Shown one piece after another: positions 24,378 through 33,958 of a DNA stretch of 64,000 bases. Positions within the stretch are counted from its first letter, which is position 1. Each line of letters opens with the position of its first letter. The translations under genes and the position numbers were made by a program. A model generated the notes under the pieces. That model was not told where the DNA came from, searched no databases, and saw nothing but the letters and a program-made list of their open reading frames with translations. This DNA comes from Isoetes taiwanensis (Eukaryota > Streptophyta > Lycopodiopsida > Isoetales > Isoetaceae), in assembly GCA_021234155.1 (NCBI GenBank), contig JAJEKV010000099.1:3381453-3445452 (forward strand), written 5' to 3'.

Positions 24378-26830
24378 CTAACGAAAATAGCAAAGATGGA
24401 AAAGCAGAAGTCCAATACCTAAAAAAGAATAGACAAAGTCTAGATCACATCATCTCTCTGTTTTCTTCTCAAAAATGTTGATGGAGCCTCTAACAATGGA
24501 AGGCATCAGCTTCCTTGCTGCTTTTGGTGCTCCAGTGGAAAAAGAAAAAAAAAAAGAGAACCGTCTTTTTGTGACTCAAAATCTCCTTCTAAACGTTGCC
24601 GGATATGCATGCTGAGATAAAAATTTGGACAAAAAAAAAAACATCGAGAAAGCAAGAATGCATTAAAGAACGAGTTTAGACGGTGGCCTATGATATGATT
24701 ATGGAGGCTAAGGCCTCCATGGTGATGCATGGAGTTACTTTGTGGCATGCCCTCGAGTAAAAATCGAAGAACAAAAATCATAGGGATAAAAACTTCTACG
24801 ATTTTTGGAGATCGGTAAATTTTACTGGCGACCAAAACCCCAGAAATCATGGGAAATCAACTTAAAAAGGGGCAAAAAGCTGAAAAATCCCAAATGAACA
24901 AGATTGATACAATGCAACATGGTGATATAAGGTAAAGTTATATGCGGCTGATAACCAAAAATGCGTGACAGAGGCTGTACGTCCGAGGCCATATATTTGA
25001 ACGTAAGGCCAAGGCCCGCTACGGCCGAAGGCCGGGCCGAGGCCTTACATGCAAATATCTAGCCGAGGACATACAACCGAGGCCACACATTTTTTGTTAT
25101 CAGTCTAGCTAAGACAGATAACCACCTTATTGGACTGATAATTAATTATCTCCTAGTACTGATAACTAGTTATCACTCCTAGGAGTGATAACTTAATTAT
25201 CGGACTCTCCCTTTACACTAGAGAGTTCGATAAAGAAAGGTGTAATATACACCTATTTATTGGGATGCGAGCTGCGAGGAGAAATAGCAGGTTGGATTCC
25301 CTAGTGCATGTGCTGCATTCTCATCTCTTGACAAGATGGTTTAAGGCCATACTAGAGCAACAGCCTGGGTCGCCTCGGGTCCAACATTGATAATCTATAG
25401 GGGATCCCATACTATCTCTATCTATACAAATGAATGTTCAAATTAAACACCCAATTTTAATGATTAAAACAAGAAGGCGAAAAGCGTTAGCTTCTTATGA
25501 TACTAATTCTATTAACTGGTTTTCTGTATTGTTAATAGAATAAACATTACATAATCTAGTGGTCCTGTGGTTCTAGAAATATTATAACTGTTAAAATGGA
25601 TCGTAGGGTATTATGGAATCACTTATCTAGGGAAACAAACTAGCCAGCATAATTTTAAAAGGATCATGTTATCCTAGGATTAATATTTCGCATTATTTCA
25701 TACATTAAATTGCACATTTAAACTTGAATATTATTTGTAGCTAAGTTGTTATGGTGAAAGGCGATAAGCCGGTGTTGGTCCATTGCTTACCTGTTACCCA
25801 GGTGTTGGCAACCATCTAATGCTTGTCTAATGTCTTGTGGTGCAGGTAACCGGATTGAACCCTCCATGCATTTGCTTGGTGTTTTTCGGAGCAAAGGTTT
25901 TGCTTAATTCTATTTGATGCAACTCTAAGTGGATTTGCAAATCTGTTACTGTGAACCTCCTATTTGGTGATATTCTGCTATCTCTGGTTGGATTAAAATA
26001 AGTCGTATTTTATCTATTTTGACATTTACAATGAATATTTCCTGGTATAACTCTTAAATATTTGATATGTTTGTCCTATTTTGGTCTATAAACATATGAT
26101 AAATTAATAATATTCTTGTTTTTCATCCAAATCTTATTCTGCTCTTTGCTCTATTTTTCTTAATCTACTACATTACTTCTTATTTAAATATCTTGTGAGC
26201 TTTGTTTAATTATTGTTACCAAGTTGTTTTGTTTCCTTGATTCTTAAGTTATCTAGGTTCTATTTGTTAGTGGAATTCTATTATTTCATCCATATGTGCA
26301 TTTCAATATCTTATCCAATGATTCTGTCCAACTCTACTCAGCTTCTAGTAATAGTAATTTTTCACTTTCACTTGGTTTCATGCTGTTATTGGCTAAAATA
26401 TCTGGAGGCTGTTATTGTTCTTTAAGTTGTCAAAACATTTTTTTGGTCAAAATTTACTCTTTTCCGATCCTTCTCAAGGCTTGGGTAGGTTTTTTGCACC
26501 AAATCCTATCTAGGGTTGCACTTATAAAGGCTGTTTATTCCAAATGGAATGTCTAGTCTTAAACTGGATATCTTGTCTTAGACTTGTATATTTCAGGCTT
26601 GGGGTTTTTTAATGTTACTCCAACTTCTAAGTTTAACTTAGAACCTTGATTTAGGATCATGGTGCTACCTAAATAAATAGCTAACATGATGTATTCTTTA
26701 CATCATGTTGGTCTCCCATAGGCCAGTTGGTCTCCGTGGATGATAAAATCATATTCTATTCTATTCTTTACAGTGTTTTTAGGATAAAAATGGTGACTGT
26801 GATCTGAACAATGTATGGATAAAAGAGCTC
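24378..26830. other. Unassigned spacer with one hairpin
   Basis: No coding frame is supported. It contains the hairpin at 24949-25102 and, next to it, several short palindromes built from GATAATTAATTATC and GATAACTAGTTATC (about 25137-25203). From 25700 the sequence is AT-rich and intron-like. Confidence 0.4.
24949..25102. repeat. Imperfect inverted repeat, about 70 bp arms
   Basis: The left arm begins TGATAACCAAAAATGCGTG and the right arm ends with its near complement (CACACATTTTTTGTTATCA). Internal pairing continues through the GAGGCC, TGTACGTCC and GTAAGGCC blocks with a short loop near 25020-25030. Size and symmetry fit a foldback or MITE-like element. No clear target duplication was identified. 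Confidence 0.6.
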
Positions 26831-27785
26831 ATGACCTTAAGTTATTATCCATGCGGTATTTCTAGTCCTAACTTTGTTGTTCAAATGTTGATTGCGTGCA
26901 TCAAAAACAAAGATATACATGAGTTCATCACCCTTAAGGAAAAAAACCTGCTAGACAAGAACAGATCCCCTGTAAGTTATCTTGGATTTAACGGATGGTT
27001 TGCTATATTCCAAAAGATGAAGTGTGCGAATTATAAACTAGAGATTTGTAAAACTCTGATATCTAAGATCTATGGTGAGATGGAAGCTGTTCTCTTTGCC
27101 AGAACTTGCATGGAAGATGATTTAGGAAAAAAGTTTTTGGTTGGACTTACTCATCTAGAGAATGTGCATGAAATGAAGTCTTCACTTCATGTTGAACCTG
27201 GTACTGCCACTGATTCATACTTGAAAAATGATGTAAAAAACTGCCTCTTCTCTGATGAAGATCTTCTGGACGAGGATGAAGTAAACAAAATCAATGATTC
27301 TGGTAGTGAAGATATAGATGATTAGGATGAAGTACCTACCTTAACATTACAAAATTCCTCAAAGTTTCCTATTTTATCTAAACAAAATGTTGAATGCTAT
27401 GTTGCTGCCTGGGGCCATGCAATTTGGAAGAGTCAGAATTTTGGAGACATTGCCCCTATTTGTGTAGACACTTGGAAAGTCTTGGCAGGCATCACCAATG
27501 ATGAAATTAGATCTGCCACTGTTAAAGCATCCAAACTGCACAAATACTTCACTAAAACGGAGGTTGCTTTACCTTTCAAATCTGACTTTTTTGACCAACC
27601 TTGCCTATTCAATTCTGCTCTACATGTCAGCCAGAAAGGTAATATGCCATATTCTAACGACAAGATTGATGGGTTCTTCTTAAAAAAGATATGGAGGACG
27701 CACTGCCCCTTCCTTACTTGTGGATGTGAGAAAGATATAAAGAAAAATGATAAAACTGATTGCAGGAGTGGAATTGTTTGGATTG
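26831..27785 (+). pseudogene. Exon 1 of an unrecognised multi-exon relic
   Basis: One frame runs from an ATG at 26831 to 27799 with a single internal TAG (27323-27325), about 320 codons in total. The middle is acidic (around the TAG), and the last part contains LTCGCEKDIKKNDKTDC. A GT at 27786 can serve as splice donor. Cutting there leaves one base of a codon, which joins in frame to the next exon at 27995. The protein is not recognised. Because the next pieces end in a Penelope-like segment, it may be the upstream part of a retroelement ORF or a host gene in which one inserted. Confidence 0.45.
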
Positions 27786-27994
27786 GTCAGGCCGTCTGAT
27801 TCATACTAAATAACCTAGATTCTGTATTTCCTAGTGCCTCTCCAATGGCAAAGATGGTTAGACTTACCAAGTTGTTACATAATGTACTTAAACCGGTTGT
27901 TTTGGCATACCTTTCCTACCTCGAAGTCAGGAGAGTTTTTATCAGTATGACCCTGGCATGACGTAAAAATACTATCTATCTATCTTATATGCAG

Positions 27995-28355
27995 AAGCAC
28001 CAAACAGTGATCTAAAGGCAGCTTTTGGCAATACAAAGTTGGCTGACATTGCAGAAAAGACTCTTCGACCAATTGCTTTCAGGGTTGAACAGATGTCTAA
28101 AAAGAAAGAAACTTTTGAAAAGAAGGAAAGCATGAGTAGCAGTATATCTTCTGGTTTATTCTCACCAAAACGACCACCCAGGGTCACTATGGACCCTAGA
28201 CTATCTGGTTGCAGTAGTACTCCTGGAAATAAAAAAAGCAAACAAGGTGATAATTCTTCTACCAATGATGAATACTCGGTGACGAAAGGTGGCAACAGAG
28301 ATCTCACCTTGGAACAAAAGGATGCTACCAAGCTGAACTATATAGATATTACAAG
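27995..28355 (+). pseudogene. Exon 2 of the unrecognised relic
   Basis: It is preceded by TCTTATATGCAG, a good splice acceptor, and followed by ACAAG/GTTAGT, a good donor. The frame is open throughout (120 codons) and in phase with exon 1. Content is Lys/Ser-rich, with FEKKESMSSSISSGLFSPKR and an acidic-basic linker, likely disordered. No known domain. Confidence 0.45.
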
Positions 28356-28657
28356 GTTAGTACTTGAGATTGAGTACTACTTTTCATGCATGTGTTGTTT
28401 AAATTACTGGTTGCTACTACTTCTCCTCTCTAATATAAGACATTTATGTCCACCAAGGGTTTTATGAAAAGAGTTTTTCCTTGGTGTGATTTCAATATTT
28501 CAAAAAACTTTTATACCTATTTATAGCTGTGTCTAACAGTCTATTCATAATACCCTAAATAGTGTGGCTCTGGTCCCACTGATGACTTTAGATTTTAGGC
28601 TTGTTTCTTGCTTTTGAAATTCTATAAACATTAAAATCCTGTAAAAACTTTTTTTAG

Positions 28658-29213
28658 GATCAAATTCAAAATACAAGGTCTGTGATCAAAGACTTCATCG
28701 AAAAAACGCACCTTATATCAGACGATACGAAATCTAGGGTTCATAGTACGTTCTTTTGTAAATCCTTGGAAAAACTTAGCATAAGAAGCATCTTCAAAGA
28801 GATACTTTATTCCTGATTTGGCCAATGATCTCTTAGAAAACACCATGTTCGGATGGAGATATATTGATCAACTAAGAGACAAACTGTATAAACCTTTTGA
28901 GGTATTTGCAGATGGCTTCCCAAAGAAATGTCGTTGCAAAAATCCAAGCTTAGCTAAGTTTGTGATCCTGCTATTGGACACATTCGTACCATGGATCTGG
29001 AAATTGTTCACTGCTCTAAACTCAGGATGGCCTTATCTTACGGACTCAATCATATACCAGATGGTGCTCTCACCATTGATAAGTTCTTGATGGATTTCAA
29101 TGCTACAATTGAACAGTTCTTCTCTATACATCAATACAACTTGTTACAAGTATTGGAATTGGAAATTAAGAACATTAAATATAAACTGATAAAACTAGCT
29201 AAAGTCAAGATGA
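28658..29213 (+). pseudogene. Penelope-like reverse transcriptase N-terminal segment (tentative)
   Basis: After an acceptor (TTTTTTTAG at 28657) the sequence encodes, with frame changes, a Cys-containing CRCKNPSLAKFV and then, one base out of frame, GHIRTMDLEIVHCSKLRMAL followed by SYGLNHIPDG. In Penelope-like elements a C-x-C segment, GHV-x-T-x-DL-x-IV and a short G-x-N-x-x-P-like motif precede the RT core. This pattern match is the basis of the call. The core RT and GIY-YIG parts are absent because chromovirus B1 begins at 29214 and no continuation appears beyond B1. It could instead be an unrelated host exon. Confidence 0.45.
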
Positions 29214-29823
29214 TGTGACGTTCCACGGAAATATACGCTATAAATACGTATATTTCTGGGCCCGTCACTATACAAGTCTACCTTCGCAGCCTTGTATACC
29301 ATAGGAAGTGGCAATGGGTGCACATCTAAGTTAAATGCTTAACTTAGATAACCTTAAGATAAGGCCCATTTCCACATGGCCTTATCCTATTGGGGCAACC
29401 GCCACATGGCCTCACCCCATTGGTGCCACGTGGCATCCCGTGTGGACCCTAACTTATATTAGCCTAAACCCTAACCCTAGACCTCTTTCCTGACCCTAGC
29501 ACCCTGAGACCCATCTACGCACTCGAAACTCTGTTTCGAGCACCATTTGCTGTGGCATAGTCTAGTGCAGCAGCCCCCGGAGTGTGGATTCGCAAGTGCA
29601 GCTTCGACCAATTCGAAGACCATGGAGACGCCAGGATTGGGGGGGAGTGCTTCTGGAGCAGGTATGTAGAGTAGTGCTCTTAGTAGTTATCTGGTAAGGT
29701 AGCACTCCAAATGGGTTAGTATTTCGTATCTAGGGTAGAGCCATCCTAGAACCCTTATTGAACATCTTGAACCCTAATCAAGGAACCCTAACTGTAAGTT
29801 AGATATGTATGATTAGGTGTGCA
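29214..29823 (+). repeat. 5' LTR of element B1 (right edge uncertain)
   Basis: Starts TGTGACGTTCCACGG. It aligns to the B2 LTR from the first base through GTTAGATATGTATGAT near 29812, with about 150 bp extra near 29290-29450 that B2 lacks. B2 ends in TATGATAAGCA. B1 continues as TATGATTAGGTGTGCA, so the exact end is unclear. No tRNA primer-binding site follows at either possible end, which is abnormal for an LTR element. CCTAAACCCTAACCCTA near 29464 sits shortly before the start codon. Confidence 0.75.
29622..29661 (+). CDS. LTR-encoded first exon of gag, with splice donor
   Basis: ATG at 29622 opens 13 codons plus one base (METPGLGGSASGA plus g), ending at GCAG/GTATGT, a near-perfect donor. 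B2's LTR keeps an ATG, exactly 40 nt and a donor (METLGMGGSASGG plus g, then GTAGGT). Joining to the acceptor at 33034/33035 completes an Ala codon and continues in the gag frame. The same join works in B2. Splicing is inferred from sequence. Confidence 0.7.
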
Positions 29824-30337
29824 AGCCACCGAAGGTAGTCAAGAAGCAAAAGGTGGGCGAGTGGGAATTCATCCTGAAGTAGGATCGTGAATTCCAGCGC
29901 CGCAAGAAGGTATACCAGGAGTACCTCCGTCGCTGGAAGAGGTACAATGACTGGTATTGCCAGCCAAACGTACAGAAGTACGTCAAGGGTGGGCGGCCAA
30001 AGAATCAGCCAAAGCCGCCACCTCCAAGACCGGAGCCGCCGAAGAAGGTCCACCATGGACCTAATTCCCGGCATGCCCGAGTCTTTCGGAAGATTAGGCA
30101 CTTCCAGCAGTGCACTAATCTCCTGATCCGGAAGGCATCGTCCAGGAAATAATGCAGGAGTTCCGAACCGACTACAAGGTGACACCCCTGATGGTCCGGG
30201 CCTTGCATGAGGCATCAGAGGCGGAGCTGATTCAGCTCTTTGAAGAGGGGAACCTCTGCGCCATACATGCCAAGCGGGTAACCGTCATGCCGAAGGATCT
30301 GCATTTGGCGAGGAGGATCCGGAAGGAGAGGCCATGA
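29817..30337 (+). pseudogene. Histone H3-like gene inside chromovirus B1
   Basis: From 29817 the frame is open (one TAG at 29874-29876) through a Lys/Arg-rich tail of about 80 codons with QRRKKVYQEYLRRWKRYNDW and a Pro-rich PKPPPPRPEPPKK, then an H3 alpha-N segment ([18 protein letters not shown]). A small indel near 30135 shifts the frame. The rest, to the TGA at 30335-30337, reads as the H3 fold: [40 protein letters not shown] and [13 protein letters not shown], ending where H3 ends. Loop 1 has canonical H3 length rather than the longer CENH3 form, and the tail is unlike normal H3. It lies between the LTR and the accessory ORF, inside the predicted gag intron. An acceptor at 29838 would put the LTR start codon in frame with it. 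The H3 family packages DNA in nucleosomes. The role here is unknown. Confidence 0.75.
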
Positions 30338-31128
30338 AGACCTCAAGTTTTGTAATTAGCTAAATATTAAAGTTACCTTTTGACATATATATAAGTTTCC
30401 TCCTTTTCTATAATTTGATTGTATTGTGACATGGAAATGCAATTAAGTGAGTTAGATTGTAGTAGAATTTTTTGTATAATGCTTAGAATGCTTGTAATAG
30501 GTTAAGTAGCATAAGTGATAGCACAGAGAAATCAACTTTGGCTCAAAAATTGGCCAAACTGGGTGAGTCCGCGCCAAATGGCCCTGCGTTCGCAACGCAG
30601 AGCACATTCGCGCGAACTGACGGGTACCATGAACTGGGGCAAAACTGATTCAAAAATTTGTGCTAAAAGATAGTAAATTACTTAGAATTTGCCTAGGAAT
30701 CCAGTTTAGAAGTTAATTTCAGCAAAAATCATCTAAAAATGGCAAGTTTTGGCCGACCCGGGTGAGTCCGCGCCGAATGCGTCTGCGTTTGCAATGCAGG
30801 GCGCATTCGCGCGAACCCACCCACCCGGTTGCCTTAAAATACCACTTCTAGATGCCCATTTTGCTTGAAACAAGTTGCTAGCTAGATTAGAATTGATCCA
30901 AATAGGCATGTTAGCATCTTACAACCCCTAGAAATGCTTAATTATCTCTCAAATCGGCCAAACCGGGTGAGTACGTGCCAAATCGCCCTGCGTCCGCAAC
31001 GCAGAGCCCATTCGCGCGAACCCACCCGGTTGACCCATTTTGGCCTGGATTGGCCAAATTTGACCCAACAAACTGCCATGTAGTGTTTCTTGCTTTGTTT
31101 TGCTTAGCTTTGCACTTCATGGTAGCTC
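30338..31128 (+). other. Leader region of B1 with three GC-rich stem-loops
   Basis: After the H3-like stop comes about 200 bp of AT-rich sequence like a 3' untranslated region. Three copies of a roughly 200 bp unit follow, each with the same 70 nt foldback core (listed separately). The spacers between cores are diverged. No coding frame is supported. Confidence 0.6.
30551..31032 (+). repeat. Three tandem stem-loop cores, about 200 bp apart
   Basis: Cores lie at about 30556-30625, 30756-30831 and 30961-31032. Each has CCGGGTGAGT-CGCGCC, a CTGCGT(T/C) stem strand, a three- to five-base loop, AACGCAG or its variant, then GCATTCGCGCGAACCCACCC. In the second core GAATGCG pairs with CGCATTC, GCGC with GCGC, CTGCGTT with AATGCAG, and GGGT with ACCC, giving a stem of about 28 bp. 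Substitutions between cores often keep the pairing (for example GTTT/GTTC at the loop edge). Confidence 0.75.
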
Positions 31129-31205
31129 ATGGACATCCATAGCCTTAGAACAAAGGTCCGTTCAATGAAGAACCCTTGTGCACGGAACCCGAGGCGACCC
31201 TACTC

Positions 31206-31214
31206 TATAAAAAG
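31206..31214 (+). promoter_or_regulatory. TATA box of the B1 accessory ORF
   Basis: TATAAAAAG in the context CTACTCTATAAAAAGGGG, 118 bp before the accessory ORF's ATG. A C/T-rich untranslated leader (CCTTCATCAATCCTTCCAATCC) follows, typical of a plant transcript start. It suggests this ORF is transcribed independently of the LTR. Confidence 0.6.
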
Positions 31215-31323
31215 GGGCCTCATTTGCCATTTCCTTGTCACCCAAACTGCTCTTGCCATCTTAGGCGATTTCCCAGACCTTCATCAATCCTTCCAATCCA
31301 TTTTCTACATCTATCTCTGCTCA

Positions 31324-32822
31324 ATGGCGCCCAGTAGCTTTGTTCGATGGTATGATGCTGCCAATCACATCCACGATTTCCCTGCTGAAGAGGCCTTCCA
31401 TGTGTTCGACCATCTCTTTGGTCTCCATGCAAACTTGACCAGGACACCCTTCTATACCGACATAATCTGCCAATATGATCAGCAGATCCTACCCTGGGAA
31501 GTTAGCATGTCGCCTAGAGGAGGGAAATGGGTATCCCTAGATTCGCTTAGCCAAGCCTTAGAGGGAGGATCCAAGGGCAAGAACCAGCTGTAGGATAGAA
31601 CAAGAGACATGCCTGACTACATGACTTATAGAGCCCATAGGCATAGATATCTCTCAGCACACGCAACCCTCGCTCTATTCATGCAGTATAAGGCAATCAA
31701 CAAGGTGGGGGAGTCCTCGATTCAGCCTTTGGACCTAGTGCCACTTGACACACGAAGGGAGCAAAGCCAGATCCATGAGATCGAGTCAGCAGAGTACGTG
31801 TATCATGGCATAACATCAGGGGCACCGACACTACAAATTGAGCAGGATTATGAGCAACTAGGGGAAGAAAACCCAGGTTGGAAGAGTAGAAAGCGACAAG
31901 GATGGAAAGGCGCATAGCGAGGCACGATGATGACATCAGGTGGGCCTATGAACTACCAATCGGCATTACAGACCTATCACCGATAGTAATCGAAGGAGAG
32001 GAGTACATTCTGGCAAATGACATCCTCAACCTTCCATATTGCCAAGAAGAAGGGCTTAGAATCGACGAACTCTTAGGCCTGATCGCAAAGGAGCAGCAAA
32101 GTGACTTCATCGACTACTCCTATCAGGAAATCCCAAGGGAGGTAGCAGATCGACACTCTTACGCCGGGGAGACGATGTCAGATATAGCCGCCTACGAGCA
32201 CATAAGGGAGATATATCGTCAACAGCAGCCGATCATTCCAGAAGAAGAATTTTAGGAGATCCAAAGCAGGTTGTACAAACCAGGAAGAGGCCCAAGCTCT
32301 AGCCGAACAGTTCGTTCGAGGAGTATGCTGGAGGCATCCAGTAGCATCAACCTGGAGAGCACAACCACCATGTGGAGGGACCATGAAGACCTCTTGGCAT
32401 TAGACGTCTATGGCGAAGCAGCTCAGAGAAAGGGCACAGGTTCGAAGGCCATCGGAAAGGGTAAGGCACTCCGGTACTATCTTCCAGTCTTTCACAAGGA
32501 GTTCAGCCCGCGAGGGGAAGAATCCGTGGCGCTCCTCATAGCACTCTCTGGCTTCGGGCAGCACGCCAAGCTGAGCACCCAAACGGATCATATCATTCTC
32601 TTTAAGTCCGTGGCACTCCATTGCCTTGACTTCGCCAGGGGCCACCTGAGGGATGCATCATTAACGGTAGTGGCGGCAACGGCACCAGAACTCCCTGCAC
32701 CTCAAATGGCTTGAGCCCTCGAAGGGGGATCTTCTAGGAATATCTTGCACAACGTCGACAAAGGCCTCCGACTTAGGGACGTCAAGAACTTCTTCAAATC
32801 TATGAAGGGCCATCGAAGATGA
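31324..32822 (+). pseudogene. Accessory ORF before gag in B1, unrecognised
   Basis: Starts at ATG 31324 (MAPSSFVRWYDAANHIHDF) and ends at the TGA 32820-32822 after FFKSMKGHRR, 499 codons in full. TAG at 31591, a frame change near 31900, TAG at 32253 and TGA at 32712 break it. B2 has the same ORF in better condition, sharing blocks such as LNLPYCQEEGLRIDELLGLI, FIDYSYQEIPREVA and CLDFARGHLRDA-like. It contains no zinc knuckle, transmembrane segment or known domain. It has its own TATA box and sits in the predicted gag intron. Its persistence in two diverged copies implies function in the family. Gag-like, silencing-suppressor or captured host gene are all possible. Confidence 0.65.
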
Positions 32823-33034
32823 ACACTCCTGCTTTCACTTATCTTCTAAATGTATAAGAATGTCTTTAGTTTATGTATAATGTATAACTTTTATATAGCA
32901 ATTGATATAAATTGTCCTTGACTTATAAGTTGGAATTTTGACATGATTTCTTTTATACCTAACAATAATTGACTTCTAAATAAGGATGAATAATGTATAA
33001 CCTAAGTAACAACATTGATGACCAATACTTTCAG
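32823..33034 (+). other. AT-rich spacer ending in the gag splice acceptor
   Basis: Non-coding and AT-rich, ending CAATACTTTCAG/CC at 33034. B2 has the counterpart ending CTTGCAG/CA at 62334. Immediately downstream both copies encode ARNTGSGSQG-like sequence in the gag frame, so this is the 3' end of the predicted LTR-to-gag intron (29662-33034 in B1). Confidence 0.65.
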
Positions 33035-33958
33035 CCAGGAATACCGGTTCAGGGTCTCAAGGCCAAGGCCGGCAGCAACAATGGCTACCTAGAAACTTGT
33101 TTGGACGAGAACAAGACGACAACAACGAAGAAATGACGGTGGAGTCAGTAAATGCAAGGCTTACACAAATGAGGAACCAGATGCAGCACCTGCTTCAGTG
33201 GGCAACTCCATTGATGAATGCTCAGGAATACGGACCTCCACCACCTGTGCGGGGCGTTGAAGAGGCTCCAGAGCTAGAAAGGGATGAGAATCAATGTGAT
33301 GTCAGGGACCAGAGGAAAAGCAAAAAGAGTCCAGCACCATCCAGCTCTAGCGTATCAGATACCTCTAATAGCCGGACCGGTAGCAGCTCCGAGAGCGAAT
33401 CAGATGCATCACAGGATAAGAAAAAGAACAGGAAGGCAGATGATTACTAGAAGAAAGTGGATAGTGCCATGAGTAATGTCTGGAAGACGAGAAAGCTTTG
33501 TCAGTTTTCTGGTAAAGACAGGTCAGGCATGGAAGCAGAAGCTTGGCTTGATGAGATGGAGGAATTTTGGAATTCCTATGGCATGAAAGACAAGGACATA
33601 TACAAGGTTGCAACAGTCAATCTGATAGGACCAGCCAGGATATGGTGGAAAGGGTATGCTAAGTCTAATAAGTTGAGACAAAACAGCTGCAGATTCAAGA
33701 CCTTCAGTAAGGCTTTCCGTAAACATTACATGCCGAGATCTCATACAAGTAGGCAGATACAGTAGTTTTACAGATTAGATCAGGGTAACTTATCCGTAGC
33801 CAAGTATACTGAAGAATTTATGAGGTTGAGACTCAATGTTCCTAGGATCACAGAGAGACAAGCAGTGGATGGATACATTGAAGGGCTGAACAGTAACATC
33901 AAGAGGTTAGTTCGAGCAATCGATTAAAAAAACAGTCGGGAAGGCCAAGGATAAGGCT
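33035..33958 (+). pseudogene. B1 gag
   Basis: The frame from 33037 encodes a Gln/Gly-rich start, an amphipathic segment (MTVESVNARLTQMRNQMQHL), a long Ser/acidic linker, and the retrotransposon gag core (FWNSYGMKDKDIYKVATVNL, ARIWWKGYAKSN, FRKHYMPRSH, IEGLNSNIKRLVRAI). Two TAG stops (33448 and 33763), both at glutamine codons in B2, and a frameshift near 33925 disable it. Gag would assemble the particle. Confidence 0.8.

Noticed and set aside
29817-30337. Calling the H3-like gene CENH3
   Set aside because: Loop 1 has the length of canonical H3, the C-terminus ends as in canonical H3, and the tail matches neither. Only H3-like is supported.
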